Below, one piece after another: positions 33,777-42,771 of a DNA stretch of 64,000 nt. The DNA comes from Streptomyces sp. DG2A-72. Lineage in GTDB: Bacteria > Actinomycetota > Actinomycetes > Streptomycetales > Streptomycetaceae. A model generated the notes under the pieces. The model did not search any database, had not been told where the DNA came from, and saw only the letters and a list, made by a program, of their open reading frames with translations. The position numbers were made by a program, and so were the translations under genes. The stretch is taken from the NCBI RefSeq assembly GCF_030499575.1, contig NZ_JASTLC010000001.1, forward strand, positions 6,348,001-6,412,000. The letters are read 5' to 3'. Positions within the stretch are counted from its first letter, which is position 1. Every line of letters starts with the position of its first letter.

Positions 33777-34992
33777 CCAGGAACGCGCCCGCCGCGAGCA
33801 GCACCAGCACCCCGCCGGTGATCGCGAACGCGACCCCGACCCCGCCGGAACCGCTCTCGGCCGCCGCGCCCGTCACCGGCTTCGCGGACGCCTCGCTGTC
33901 CCCGGCGCCACCGGCCTCACCGCCGTCGTTCGCCCCCGGCTGGGCGCCGGCCTGCGCGGCGCTCTTCGGGGGCACCAGCTCGCCCACCGGTTGCACCTTG
34001 CCGGCCGCCTTGAACCCCCAGTCGAAGAGCGCGGCGGTCTCCTTGTAGACCTCGTTGGGCGCGTCCTTCTCCGGGTTCATGACGGTGACCAGCAGCACCT
34101 TGCCGTTGCGTTCGGCGACGCCGGTGAAGGTGGAGCCGGCGTTGGTGGTGTTGCCGTTCTTGACGCCCGCGATGCCCTGGTACTGGGCGAGGCCGCTGTC
34201 GCCGGTCAGCAGCCGGTTGGTGTTCTGGATCTCGAAGGTCTCGCGGACCGTCTTGCCCTTCTTGTTCTTCGTCGTCTTGCCCGGGAAATTCGCGGACACC
34301 GTGGAGCAGTACTCGCGGAAGTCCTTCTTCTGCAGCCCGGAGCGGGCGATCAGCGTCAGGTCGTACGCGGACGAGACCTGCTCGGGGGCGTCGTAGCCGT
34401 CGGGGCTGACCACGTTCGTGTCGAGGGCCTGGAGCTCCTCGGCGTGCTCGTTCATCTCCTTGACGGTGTCCGCGACGCCGTCGTTCATCGCGGACAGCAC
34501 ATGCACCGCGTCGTTGCCGGAACGCAGGAAGACGCCGAGCCACAGGTCGTGGACCGTGTACGTCTCGCCCTCCTTGATCCCGACCAGGCTGGACCCGGTA
34601 CCGATGCCGGCCAGGTCGCTGGGCACCACGGTGTGCTTCATGGCCTTCGGGAACTTCGGCAGCACGGTGTCCGCGAACAGCATCTTCAGCGTGCTCGCCG
34701 GGGGCAGCCGCCAGTGCGCGTTGTTCGAGGCCAGCACGTCACCGGACTCGGCGTCGGAGACGATCCACGACCGCGCGGACAGATCCTTGGGGAGCACCGG
34801 TACCCCGCTCGCGAGATTGACCTGCGCCCCCGCCTTCCCGAGCCGTGCGCCGCCCACGGTCGACATGTTCGCCGGGGGAGTGGCCGAGGGCGAGGGCGTT
34901 GGCTTGGGCGCCGCGAGAACCGGCGCGGCGGTCAGCGAAAGGGACAACAATGTGGCGGAAGTGACCAGCAGGGATCGCCTGGCGGTCTTCAT
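33724..34992 (-). CDS. D-alanyl-D-alanine carboxypeptidase (PBP5-type, S11)
   Basis: 422 residues. The signal peptide (MKTARRSLLVTSATLLSLSL... VLAAP) is followed by an S11 peptidase domain. Catalytic Ser100 and Lys103 lie in PPASTLKML, the SxN motif in LRSGNDAVHVL, and the third motif reads GVKNGNT (KNG in place of KTG). Near the C-terminus a Gly/Ala-rich stalk leads to one transmembrane helix (VGVAFAITGGVLVLLAAGAF) and a basic cytoplasmic tail. It trims the terminal D-Ala of peptidoglycan stems outside the membrane. It is divergent from the SCO4848-type gene, a pairing conserved in Streptomyces from memory. Confidence 0.9.
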   Translation of the reverse strand: MKTARRSLLVTSATLLSLSLTAAPVLAAPKPTPSPSATPPANMSTVGGARLGKAGAQVNLASGVPVLPKDLSARSWIVSDAESGDVLASNNAHWRLPPASTLKMLFADTVLPKFPKAMKHTVVPSDLAGIGTGSSLVGIKEGETYTVHDLWLGVFLRSGNDAVHVLSAMNDGVADTVKEMNEHAEELQALDTNVVSPDGYDAPEQVSSAYDLTLIARSGLQKKDFREYCSTVSANFPGKTTKNKKGKTVRETFEIQNTNRLLTGDSGLAQYQGIAGVKNGNTTNAGSTFTGVAERNGKVLLVTVMNPEKDAPNEVYKETAALFDWGFKAAGKVQPVGELVPPKSAAQAGAQPGANDGGEAGGAGDSEASAKPVTGAAAESGSGGVGVAFAITGGVLVLLAAGAFLVNRRWPLPDLVRRRTRP

Positions 34993-35095
34993 GGGTGCGG
35001 GCACGGTCGAGAACGTACCTGTCGCGGGCCGGGAAGTCCCACCGCCCGCCCCACCCCGGCGACGGATCCGGACAGGCGGCGGCGATACTGAAGGC

Positions 35096-35338
35096 ATGAA
35101 GCTCAGCCGCCCCGTCTCCTGGTTCCTGCTCGCCTTCGGGGTGTGGAGCTGGATCATCTGGATCACTTTCGTCAAGAACCTCGTCAAGGACGGCAGCGGG
35201 CTCGCGTTCGACGACGCGGGTGACCCGACCGCGTACTTCTGGGTGCACCTGCTGCTCGCCGTCGTTTCCTTCGTATTGGGGACGGTCATCGGCGGCATCG
35301 GGTTGCGCGGAATTCGCGCACTGCGCCGAACGTCATAG
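35096..35338 (+). CDS. SCO4848-family small membrane protein
   Basis: 80 residues with two transmembrane helices (SWFLLAFGVWSWIIWITFVKN and FWVHLLLAVVSFVLGTVIGG) and a basic C-terminal tail. The sequence and its place next to a DD-carboxypeptidase match the actinobacterial SCO4848 family. Function is unknown. It lies 104 bp upstream of the metallophosphoesterase gene start on the same strand. Confidence 0.85.
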   Translation: MKLSRPVSWFLLAFGVWSWIIWITFVKNLVKDGSGLAFDDAGDPTAYFWVHLLLAVVSFVLGTVIGGIGLRGIRALRRTS

Positions 35339-35383
35339 CTGACAAGCCGTACGGCACCGTCGACAACTGAGGGATACGACACC

Positions 35384-36667
35384 GTGGTCATCGTCTTCGC
35401 GCTCGTGGTGCTGCTCGTGCTGGGCGCATTGGTGGCGGGCAACTGGCTCGTCTGGCGCCGCCTGTTCCGCGACACGACGCGCGGTCCGGGCCTGGTGCGC
35501 CGTACGGGCGCGGTGCTGATCGCCGGCGGCTGGGCCCTGACGGTCGCGGCCTTCGTGGCCGAACGCTCCGGCGCCCCGTTCTGGCTCCAGCAGCTCCTGG
35601 CCTGGCCGGGCTTCCTGTGGCTGGCCCTGTCGATATATCTGCTTCTGGGTGTGCTGGCGGGTGAGGTCGTACGGCCACTGCTGCGGCGGTGGCTGGAACG
35701 GCGGGCGTCCGCCGAGACGGCCGTAGTGCGGGAGGAGCCGGTGCCGGTGGGAGCGGCCACTGGTGGATCCGGCCCCACGCAGGCCCCGGCAGCCGACGTG
35801 CCCGCCTCAGAGCCGGTGCCCGCCTCGGAGCCGGTGCGCGCCCCCTCCCGCCGCCTCTTCGTCTCCCGAGTCATCGGCGGCGCCGCGGCCGCAGCCGCCG
35901 TCGGGACGGTCGGTGTCGGCACGTACGGCGTCCTGAACGGCCCCAGTGTGAAGCGGGTCACCGTCCCGCTGGCCAAACTCCCGCGCGCCGCCCACGGTTT
36001 CCGGATCGCCGTCGTCAGTGACATCCACCTGGGCCCGGTCCTCGGCCGGGGCTTCGCGCAGAAGGTCGTCGACACGATCAACGCGACCCAGCCCGACCTG
36101 ATCGCGGTGGTCGGCAACCTGGTGGACGGCAGCGTCAAGGACCTGGGCCCGGCGGCGGCACCCCTGGCGCAGCTGACGGCACGGCACGGCGCCTACTTCG
36201 TCACCGGCAACCACGAGTACTTCTCCGGCGCCGAGCAGTGGATCGACGAGGTGCGCCGGCTCGGCCTGCGCCCGCTGGAGAACGCCCGTACGGAACTGCC
36301 CCACTTCGACCTCGCGGGCGTCAACGACGTCTCGGGCGAGGACGAGGGCCAGGGCCCCGACTACGAGAAGGCCCTCGGCGACCGGGACACGACACGCGCG
36401 TGCGTGCTCCTCGCCCACCAGCCCGTCCAGATCCACGACGCCGTCGACCACGGCGTCGACCTCCAGCTCTCCGGCCACACCCACGGCGGCCAGCTCTGGC
36501 CCGGCAACCTCCTCGCCGCAGCCGCCAACCCGACCGTCGCGGGCCTGGAGCGCTACGGCGACACCCAGCTCTACGTCAGCCGCGGCGCGGGCGCGTGGGG
36601 GCCGCCGACGCGGGTGGGGGCGCCGTCGGACATCACGGTGGTGGAGCTGGCGTCACGCCAGGCGTGA
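35384..36667 (+). CDS. Membrane-bound metallophosphoesterase
   Basis: 427 residues from GTG 35384. The N-terminal part has three or four hydrophobic segments (about 1-115). A Pro/Ala-rich linker and another hydrophobic, Tat-like stretch (RRLFVSRVIGGAAAAAAVG) follow. The calcineurin-like domain starts near residue 205 with VVSDIHLG (Asp213, His215), GNLVDG with Asn245, TGNHEYF (Asn276, His277) and SGHTHGGQLWPG. In most family members the second motif is GD, so Asn245 replaces a metal-bridging Asp. The domain most resembles YkuE/YaeI-type phosphoesterases acting outside the cell. The substrate is unknown. Confidence 0.85.
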   Translation: MVIVFALVVLLVLGALVAGNWLVWRRLFRDTTRGPGLVRRTGAVLIAGGWALTVAAFVAERSGAPFWLQQLLAWPGFLWLALSIYLLLGVLAGEVVRPLLRRWLERRASAETAVVREEPVPVGAATGGSGPTQAPAADVPASEPVPASEPVRAPSRRLFVSRVIGGAAAAAAVGTVGVGTYGVLNGPSVKRVTVPLAKLPRAAHGFRIAVVSDIHLGPVLGRGFAQKVVDTINATQPDLIAVVGNLVDGSVKDLGPAAAPLAQLTARHGAYFVTGNHEYFSGAEQWIDEVRRLGLRPLENARTELPHFDLAGVNDVSGEDEGQGPDYEKALGDRDTTRACVLLAHQPVQIHDAVDHGVDLQLSGHTHGGQLWPGNLLAAAANPTVAGLERYGDTQLYVSRGAGAWGPPTRVGAPSDITVVELASRQA

Positions 36668-36720
36668 CGAGCGCTTCGCGGGTTGTGCCGGGTTGGGTCG
36701 TGAGTTGTCTGCGGGTCCGT

Positions 36721-36784
36721 TGTGGCTGGTCGCGCCCACGCGGCGGAGCCGCATATCGATAAGGCCCGCGCCCCTTCGGGGCGC
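36721..36784. repeat. Streptomyces dispersed repeat with two hairpins, probable terminator
   Basis: TGTGGCTGGTCGCGCCCACG at 36721-36740 starts a unit that contains the hairpin GCGGC-GGA-GCCGC (36740-36752) and ends with GCGCCCC-TTC-GGGGCGC (36768-36784). From memory this unit recurs widely in Streptomyces chromosomes. Here it follows the metallophosphoesterase stop and probably ends that transcript. Confidence 0.65.
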
Positions 36785-36820
36785 CGCACGCGGCGAGCCC
36801 GCGACGTCCCGGGGAGAGAG

Positions 36821-37218
36821 GTGAGACGCAACTCCTTCCGGCTGCCCCGGCATCCGGCTTCCGTCGGTCTCGCCCGGCGGAGGGTGCGGGACCATCTGGC
36901 CGACTGGGGACACGGTCCTCAGGACCCGGCGCTGGCCGACGCGGTCCTGCTGGTGTCCGAGCCGGCCACCAACGTCGTACGCCACGGTCCTTTGCTGGAG
37001 CGGGAGTTCGAGGTGGCGGTGACCGCTCTCGCGGACGGCTGCTGTCTTATCGAGGTGTCGGACGAGGACCTGGCGGAGCCCCGGCTGCGGGTGGTGGGCG
37101 AGTGGGAGGAGACCGGCCGCGGGCTCCAACTCGTGAAGAACATCGCGGCGGCGTGGGGGTGTGGAGCCGCGGCAGACACGGCAAGACCGTATGGGCGCTG
37201 GTGCCGGCCGACTCCTAG
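36821..37218 (+). pseudogene. HATPase regulatory-type ATP-binding protein, frameshifted near the end
   Basis: The start is GTG 36821 with GGGGAGAG just upstream. It encodes a serine/threonine-kinase-like (RsbW/SpoIIAB type) ATPase domain: FRLPRHPASVGLARRRVRDHL, LLVSEPATNVVRHG as N-box, EVSDEDLAEPRLR and GRGLQLVKNIAAAWG. After AAAWG the frame goes wrong at GTGGGGGTG (about 37151-37159): the next frame reads VWSRGRHGKTVWALVPADS and stops at TAG 37216-37218, exactly the C-terminus expected for this family. One missing base in the G run explains it. As written, translation would run antisense through the next gene. A sequencing error is as likely as a real mutation. Confidence 0.75.
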
Positions 37219-37221
37219 ACG

Positions 37222-38682
37222 CTACGACGGTATGGGCGCCCGCACCGGCAGGGTGACCGTCACCGCCAGCCCCTCACCCGGCGCCGTCCGCACCGCCACG
37301 TCGCCCCCGTGCGCCCGTACGACACCCTGCACGATCGCCATCCCCAGCCCGCTGCCCGCGCCGCCCCCGGCCCGGAAGAACCGGTCGAAGATCCGGGCCG
37401 CGTCCTCCTCGGCGAGCCCCGGCCCCTTGTCCTCGACGCGCAGCCGTACGACGCCGTCGCTCCGCTCCACACCCAGCCGGACCGGCACATCGGCCGCCGT
37501 GTGCGTGCGTACGTTGCCCACCAGGTTGCCCAGCACCTGACGCAGCCCCGACTCGTCGGCGTGCACCAGCAGGGAGCCGTCGGCGTCGACGCCGATCGGC
37601 CGGTCCGGCTGCTGCACCCGCAGATCCTCGGCCGCGTCGCGCACCAGGCGGCTCAAGTCGACGTTCCGGAAGCGCAGTTCGGGTTGCTGGTCGAGACGGG
37701 CGAGGGTGAGCAGTTCGTCGACGAGCCGCCCCATCCGGTCGGACTCCGCCATCACCCGCTCCCCGGCACGCTTCCGCTCGGCAGGGTCGGTCAGCATTCC
37801 CCTGTCGAACAGCTGGAGATAGCCGCGTATCGCGGACAGCGGGGTGCGCAGCTCGTGCGAGGCGTCGGCGACGAAGCGGCGCAGTTGGGCCGCGCTGCGT
37901 TCCCGCGTGAGATACGCCGACTCGACCTGGTGGAGCATGGAGTTGAGGGCGAGCCGCAGCTGCTCCACCTCCGTCGTGGCCTCCCGGCTGGACGGCACAC
38001 GCCGGGTCAGGTCCCCCTCGGCGATCGCCGACGACGTCTCCACCATGTCCTCCAGTGGCCGCATCCGGCGGCTCACACTGATCATGGTGAGACAGGCGAG
38101 CAGCGCCAGCAGCAGCGCGCCGAAGGCGAAGTCGAGCTTGAGCGCCTTCGCCATGCCTTCGTGCAGGGCCTCGGTGGAGGTGGCGATCAGCACGATCGTG
38201 CCGTCGGACAGCTTCGCCCCGACCATCCGGTACGACTCACCCTCGACACGCACGTCCTGCGGCTCCGTCTCGGCGGTGACTGCGGCCGGGTCCCCCGCGG
38301 CCTCGGCGAACGCGCGCTGCCGGGACGTCGGAGCGAGCGGGCCGAGGGCCACCGGGCGTCCGGTGCCGTCGACGGCGACGAACACCGAGCCCGCCGTGTT
38401 GGGCAGGGCGTCGGTGTCATCGGCGTTGAAATTGTCGAGAGCGACGGCTATTTCGCCCAGCGACTCGATCTGCTCCATGGTGAACCCGGCGTTCTGCAGC
38501 GAGGCACGCTCGCTGACCAGCTCGGAGTCCACCTTGTCGAGGAGATAGTGCCGCGCGGCCATCAGGCTCACCGCGGTGGCCATGGCGATGCCGAGTGCCA
38601 GCAGCGCCACGTTCGCCAGCGTCAGCTTGGCGCGCAGCGAGTGGATCCCGCCGCGCTTGCACCGAAACCGCCCGAACGTCAT
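37222..38682 (-). CDS. Sensor histidine kinase
   Basis: 486 residues. A transmembrane segment near 20-42, an extracytoplasmic sensor part, and a second segment near 182-200 (FAFGALLLALLACLTMISV) are followed by a HAMP domain and the kinase core. The phospho-acceptor is His276 in DASHELRTPLSAIRGYL. N, G1 and G2 boxes are visible (VLGNLVGNVRTH, VEDKGPGLAEEDAARIFDRF, GSGLGMAIVQGVV). The cognate regulator gene overlaps upstream as ATGA. The pair may control the divergent MMPL exporter, but the signal is unknown. Confidence 0.92.
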   Translation of the reverse strand: MTFGRFRCKRGGIHSLRAKLTLANVALLALGIAMATAVSLMAARHYLLDKVDSELVSERASLQNAGFTMEQIESLGEIAVALDNFNADDTDALPNTAGSVFVAVDGTGRPVALGPLAPTSRQRAFAEAAGDPAAVTAETEPQDVRVEGESYRMVGAKLSDGTIVLIATSTEALHEGMAKALKLDFAFGALLLALLACLTMISVSRRMRPLEDMVETSSAIAEGDLTRRVPSSREATTEVEQLRLALNSMLHQVESAYLTRERSAAQLRRFVADASHELRTPLSAIRGYLQLFDRGMLTDPAERKRAGERVMAESDRMGRLVDELLTLARLDQQPELRFRNVDLSRLVRDAAEDLRVQQPDRPIGVDADGSLLVHADESGLRQVLGNLVGNVRTHTAADVPVRLGVERSDGVVRLRVEDKGPGLAEEDAARIFDRFFRAGGGAGSGLGMAIVQGVVRAHGGDVAVRTAPGEGLAVTVTLPVRAPIPS

Positions 38683-39368
38683 GCCAGCCCGTATCCGACG
38701 CCCCGCCGCGTGGTGATCACCGGCGCGCCCAGGGCGTCCAGCTTGCGCCGCAGATAGCTGATGTAGGTCTCCACGACGGTCGATTCGGGCGGGGTGTGCT
38801 CGTACTGCCAGACGTGGCGCAGGAGTTGCTCCTTGGGGACGATCCGGCCGCCGTTGCGCACCAGGAAGCGCAGCAGGGCGTACTCGGTGGGGGTGAGCTC
38901 GACCGTCCGGCCCGCGCGGTGCACGCAGTACGTCGTCTCGTCCAGCTCCAGATCGCCGTACCGCAGTGGTGGGCGCTGCGGGAGGACGTCCGCCGAGCGG
39001 GTGCGCCGCAGGACCGCCGTGATCCGCGCGACGACCTCGTCGATGTTGAACGGCTTGGTGATGTAGTCGTCGCCGAAGCCGAGGGCGCCGACTATCTCGG
39101 CGGGCGAGTCGCGCGCCGTGAGGAACACCAGCGCCAGATCGGGCCGCGCGGCCCGCAGTTGGTGGCCCAGGGCCCGGCCGTCGCCGTCCGGCAGCATGAC
39201 GTCGAGCAGGGCGGCGTCCGGACGCGTCCGCTCGGCGAGCGTGAGCGCCTCACGGACGGTGCCCGCGATCATCACCTCGAACCGGTGGTAGCGCAGCGCT
39301 ATGGCGAGGACGTCCGCGATGCTCTCCTCGTCCTCAACGACCAGCACAGTGCCTGGAGCCTTCGACAT
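38679..39368 (-). CDS. OmpR-family response regulator
   Basis: 229 residues. The receiver domain has LVVEDEESIADVL, phospho-acceptor Asp56 in ALLDVMLPDGDG, and the Thr and Lys switch positions in FLTARDSP and ITKPFNIDE. The C-terminal winged helix has ELTPTEYALLRFLVRNGG and VVETYISYLRRKLDALG. It is the first gene of the two-component operon and is coupled to the kinase gene. Its start is divergent from the MMPL exporter with 160 bp between, which would hold both promoters. Confidence 0.93.
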   Translation of the reverse strand: MSKAPGTVLVVEDEESIADVLAIALRYHRFEVMIAGTVREALTLAERTRPDAALLDVMLPDGDGRALGHQLRAARPDLALVFLTARDSPAEIVGALGFGDDYITKPFNIDEVVARITAVLRRTRSADVLPQRPPLRYGDLELDETTYCVHRAGRTVELTPTEYALLRFLVRNGGRIVPKEQLLRHVWQYEHTPPESTVVETYISYLRRKLDALGAPVITTRRGVGYGLA

Positions 39369-39528
39369 GCCCCCAGTATCGGCGCGGGCACTGACAACGG
39401 GGCCCGTTCCGGTCTTTGGAGTTCCTTGAGAGTCATGGGCGGGTCATGTCCACGCACGCGTGCCGCCGCCAATCCTGTTGCCCAGGACCTGGGGGACCAA
39501 CCGAACCGAGCGACGAAGGAGCTTGAGC

Positions 39529-41949
39529 GTGGCGGCATTGGCACGCTGGTGCTATCGGCACCGGCTGGTGGTCCTGTTGCTGTGGGTGGGGGCACTGTTC
39601 GGCGTGAGCTTCGCGGGTTCGGCCGCGGGCACGGACTACGCGAACGTCTTCTCCCTGCCCAACACGGACTCCAAAAAGGCGTACGACCTGATGGAGAAGG
39701 CCTTCCCGGAGAGTTCCGGCGACACCGACACGATCGTGTGGAAGGTGGACGGCAAAGACGGGGCCTCGGTGCGGGACGGGTCCGTACAGTCCCGGATCGA
39801 GCCGGCGCTGAACGAGATCGCGGGCATGGACGGAGTCGGCGAGGTCACCAGCCCGTACGCGGCTGAGGGCGGAGCGGCGCAGATCAGTGAGAACGGGCGG
39901 ATCGCCTACGCCCAGGTCACCTTCACCGAGCAGGCGAACGCCGTACCCAAGGAGCTGGTGGAGGACGTCGTCGACACGGCGCAGGACGCCGAACGCGACG
40001 GCCTGCAGGTGGAGTTGGGCGGCCAGGCGATCACCCGGGTCCAGGAGGCGGCCCAGGGTACGTCCGAGCTGGTCGGCGTCCTGGCGGCGGCGATCGTCCT
40101 CTTCCTCGCCTTCGGCGCGTTCTTCGCGATGCTGCTGCCGATCGTCGTGGCGGTCGTCGCCCTGGGCATCGGCATGATGGGGACGGGACTGCTCAGCCAT
40201 GTCACGAACGTCCCCGATGTCGCCCCGCTGCTCGGCTCGTTGATCGGCCTGGGCGTGGGCATCGACTACGCGTTGTTCATCGTCACCCGGCACCGGCGCG
40301 GCATCCTGCGCGGGATGAAGCCGGAGGAGGCGGCGGTGAAGGCCCTCAACACCTCGGGACGTGCCGTGTTGTTCGCGGGCGGCACCGTGGTCATCGCCCT
40401 CGCCGGCATGCTGGTGATGAATCTGCGCTTCCTCGACGGCGTGGTCATCGCGACGTCCCTGACCGTCGTGCTGGGCGTGCTGGCCGCGGTCACCCTGCTG
40501 CCGGCGCTTCTCGGACTGCTCGGCATGCGGGTGCTCAGCCGCCGGCAGCGGCGCAGGCTCGCCGCGGCGGGACCGGAGCCGGAGCACGTGAGCGGGCTCG
40601 CGGGGCGCTGGTCGGCGTACGTCGAACGACGCCCCCGCTCCATCGCCGCCGTGGCCATGCTCGTCATGGTGGGCCTCTCGATCCCCGTCCTGTCGATCCG
40701 GCTCGGCACCTCCGACCAGGGCAACCACAAGGAGTCGACGACGACCCGGCAGGCGTACGACCTGCTCGCCGAGGGTTTCGGGCCCGGCTTCAACGGGCCG
40801 CTCCAGGTGGTGGTGGACGGCGAAGCCACGACGGGGCTGGTCTCGCGCATCGAGTCGACCGAGGGCGTGGCGGCGGTCGCCGCACTGCCGCCCGCGAACG
40901 GCATCTCGGTGATCCAGGTGGTCCCGACCACGTCACCGCAGGATGTGGAGACCGACCGGCTGATCGACCGCCTGCGCGAGGACGTCATCCCCGCGGCCGA
41001 CGTCGAGGCGCACGTGGGCGGGGTGACGGCGGTGTCCAAGGACTTCGCGTCGGTGACCGCCGACCGGCTGCCGTACTTCATCGCGGCGATCATCGCGCTG
41101 GGCTTCCTGCTCCTGATGGTGGCCTTCCGCTCCCTGGTGGTGCCCCTGACGGCCGCGGTGATGAACCTCGTCGCGGCAGCCGCGTCCTTCGGCGTACTCG
41201 TGGCGATCTTCCAATGGGGCTGGGGCACCGAAATCCTCGGCCTCGGCAAGGAGGGCCCGATCGCCGCCTTCCTGCCGGTGATCATGCTGTCCCTGCTCTT
41301 CGGCCTCTCGATGGACTACCAGGTGTTCCTGGTGAGCCGGATGCACGAGGAGTGGGTGCACACCAAGGACAACGCGCGTGCGGTCCGCGTGGGCCTGTCG
41401 GAGACGAGCCGCGTCATCAACTGCGCGGCCCTGATCATGATGTGCGTCTTCAGTGCCTTCATCCTCAGCGGTGAGCTGGAGGCCGCGATGGCGGGCATCG
41501 GCCTGGCGGGAGCGGTCGCCCTCGATGCCTTCATCCTCCGCACGGCCTTGGTACCGGCCGCGATGCATCTGCTCGGCAACGCCAACTGGTGGTTGCCGGC
41601 CGGCCTGGAGAAGCGGCTGCCGCATCTGGCGGTGGAGCCGCGTGAGGAAGAAACGGAGCTTGCCATGGAGGGTGGTGCCTCGGTCGTCCACGGCTTCATC
41701 CGCACGGCCGACGGCGAGCCGGTCCCGGGCGCGGCGGTGACGCTGCTCTCGAAGGGCGGCCGTCAGCTGGACCGGGTGACATCCCTGGCCGACGGCTCAT
41801 ACATCCTGTCCGTCCCGACGCCGGGGGCGTATCTGCTGGCGGCGACTGCGCCGTCGTACGGGTCGCGGGCACGGCATGTGGTCGTGGAGGACGGGCCGTT
41901 GGTGTACGACGTGGAGCTCGCCGAGGGTGAGGTGGACGCGGTCAATTAG
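39529..41949 (+). CDS. MMPL/RND-type exporter with C-terminal carboxypeptidase-regulatory-like domain
   Basis: 806 residues from GTG 39529 with AAGGAG 9 bp upstream. It has about twelve transmembrane segments in two halves with large extracytoplasmic loops after segments 1 and 7. MMPL signatures include LIGLGVGIDYALFIVTRHR and LFGLSMDYQVFLVSRMHEEW. Members export lipids or hydrophobic compounds using the proton gradient. After the last helix, residues about 725-806 form an extra beta domain (VHGFIRTADGEPVPGAAVTL, GSYILSVPTPGAYLLAA) like the carboxypeptidase regulatory domain, expected on the cytoplasmic side. It is divergent from the two-component genes. Confidence 0.88.
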   Translation: MAALARWCYRHRLVVLLLWVGALFGVSFAGSAAGTDYANVFSLPNTDSKKAYDLMEKAFPESSGDTDTIVWKVDGKDGASVRDGSVQSRIEPALNEIAGMDGVGEVTSPYAAEGGAAQISENGRIAYAQVTFTEQANAVPKELVEDVVDTAQDAERDGLQVELGGQAITRVQEAAQGTSELVGVLAAAIVLFLAFGAFFAMLLPIVVAVVALGIGMMGTGLLSHVTNVPDVAPLLGSLIGLGVGIDYALFIVTRHRRGILRGMKPEEAAVKALNTSGRAVLFAGGTVVIALAGMLVMNLRFLDGVVIATSLTVVLGVLAAVTLLPALLGLLGMRVLSRRQRRRLAAAGPEPEHVSGLAGRWSAYVERRPRSIAAVAMLVMVGLSIPVLSIRLGTSDQGNHKESTTTRQAYDLLAEGFGPGFNGPLQVVVDGEATTGLVSRIESTEGVAAVAALPPANGISVIQVVPTTSPQDVETDRLIDRLREDVIPAADVEAHVGGVTAVSKDFASVTADRLPYFIAAIIALGFLLLMVAFRSLVVPLTAAVMNLVAAAASFGVLVAIFQWGWGTEILGLGKEGPIAAFLPVIMLSLLFGLSMDYQVFLVSRMHEEWVHTKDNARAVRVGLSETSRVINCAALIMMCVFSAFILSGELEAAMAGIGLAGAVALDAFILRTALVPAAMHLLGNANWWLPAGLEKRLPHLAVEPREEETELAMEGGASVVHGFIRTADGEPVPGAAVTLLSKGGRQLDRVTSLADGSYILSVPTPGAYLLAATAPSYGSRARHVVVEDGPLVYDVELAEGEVDAVN

Positions 41950-42143
41950 GGCAGTCCGGCTTTGAGGAGGCGCTCGACGTCCAGCACCACCTTGCCGCCC
42001 ACAGACTCGGGGAGCGTGACGAGCTCCCCGGGGATGTGGATCCCGCGTGCGGTGTAAGTGCCGCCTATCGGTTCGGTGAGGACATGAAGGCGCTGGTGCT
42101 TGCGGTCGATGATGACCGTGAACAGCTCATGCACCTCCCGCAC
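41946..42143 (-). pseudogene. C-terminal remnant of a Uma2-family endonuclease-like protein
   Basis: The 65-codon open frame (from GTG 42143) ends GGKVVLDVERLLKAGLP and contains GTYTARGIHIPGELVTLPES. That is the C-terminal part of Streptomyces Uma2-like (PD-D/ExK fold) proteins, which are normally near 190 residues. The N-terminal catalytic part is absent, and the frame begins directly after the VOC gene stop. It is most likely a leftover of a deletion. Its stop overlaps that of the MMPL gene by a few bases. Confidence 0.55.
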
Positions 42144-42164
42144 CAGCGCGCGTGGTGAGCCGCC

Positions 42165-42575
42165 TCAGGCCCTCCGTGCGAGCTCGGGCCGTTTCGTGTA
42201 GTCGGTGAGCCCGATGACGTTCCCCCACGGGTCGGCGACCTCGACGGTCCAGCCGGTGGCCACGGAGAACGGCTCGTCGAGCAGGGCGATACCGGCACCC
42301 AGCAGCGCTTGGGCGGCGATCTTGGCGTTCGGCACCTCCAGCCACACCTTGGGCGAGGGCCACGTCGGCGGCCGGTGCCCGAACTCCTCCTCGGCCCGCA
42401 GCAGAATCCCCGGCGTCTCGCCCCCGACCTTCAGCAGGGCGATCCCGGCCTCGTCGAACCGGAACGCCACCGCGAACCCGGCCCGCTCGTAGAAGTCGAC
42501 GGCCTCACCGAGGTCCCCGACGGGCAGCAGCACGTTGTCGAAACCGAGCAGCTCGTACGACTCGTCATCTGACAT
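42165..42575 (-). CDS. VOC-family (glyoxalase/bleomycin-resistance fold) protein
   Basis: 136 residues. Two beta-alpha-beta-beta-beta modules are visible: LGFDNVLLPVGDLGEAVDFY with FDEAGIALLKVG, then KVWLEVPNAKIAAQALLGAG with VEVADPWGNVIGLTDYT. These fit small VOC proteins of unknown substrate. The metal ligands are not all clear. It is a single gene on the minus strand upstream of the Uma2 remnant. Confidence 0.85.
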   Translation of the reverse strand: MSDDESYELLGFDNVLLPVGDLGEAVDFYERAGFAVAFRFDEAGIALLKVGGETPGILLRAEEEFGHRPPTWPSPKVWLEVPNAKIAAQALLGAGIALLDEPFSVATGWTVEVADPWGNVIGLTDYTKRPELARRA

Positions 42576-42717
42576 GACGTCAGAGTAAGAAGTGGTACGG
42601 CTCTCCTGGCGGCAGCAGAGCCCGGGCCGACGATGTGATCACTCGTTGAGGTGAAGCGGCTCGGAACGCTGAGCGGACAGGCGGGACTCCGTCGCGCAAC
42701 TGACTGCCCAACGCCAG

Positions 42718-42753
42718 AGGGCCCTGTTTCCGAAGTAGCGGAAACAGGGCCCT
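42718..42753. terminator. Strong terminator after the sdh operon
   Basis: AGGGCCCTGTTTCCG (42718-42732) pairs perfectly with CGGAAACAGGGCCCT (42739-42753), a 15-bp stem with a 6-nt loop. It lies about 20 bp past the sdhB stop (minus strand) and should end the sdh transcript. The remaining 42576-42717 region between it and the VOC start shows no other feature. Confidence 0.9.
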
Positions 42754-42771
42754 GAAGCCAGACAGAGAGGG

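Noticed and set aside
35000..36138. Upstream extension of the carboxypeptidase frame
   Set aside because: The real signal peptide starts at 34992, and the extension lies antisense to the metallophosphoesterase.
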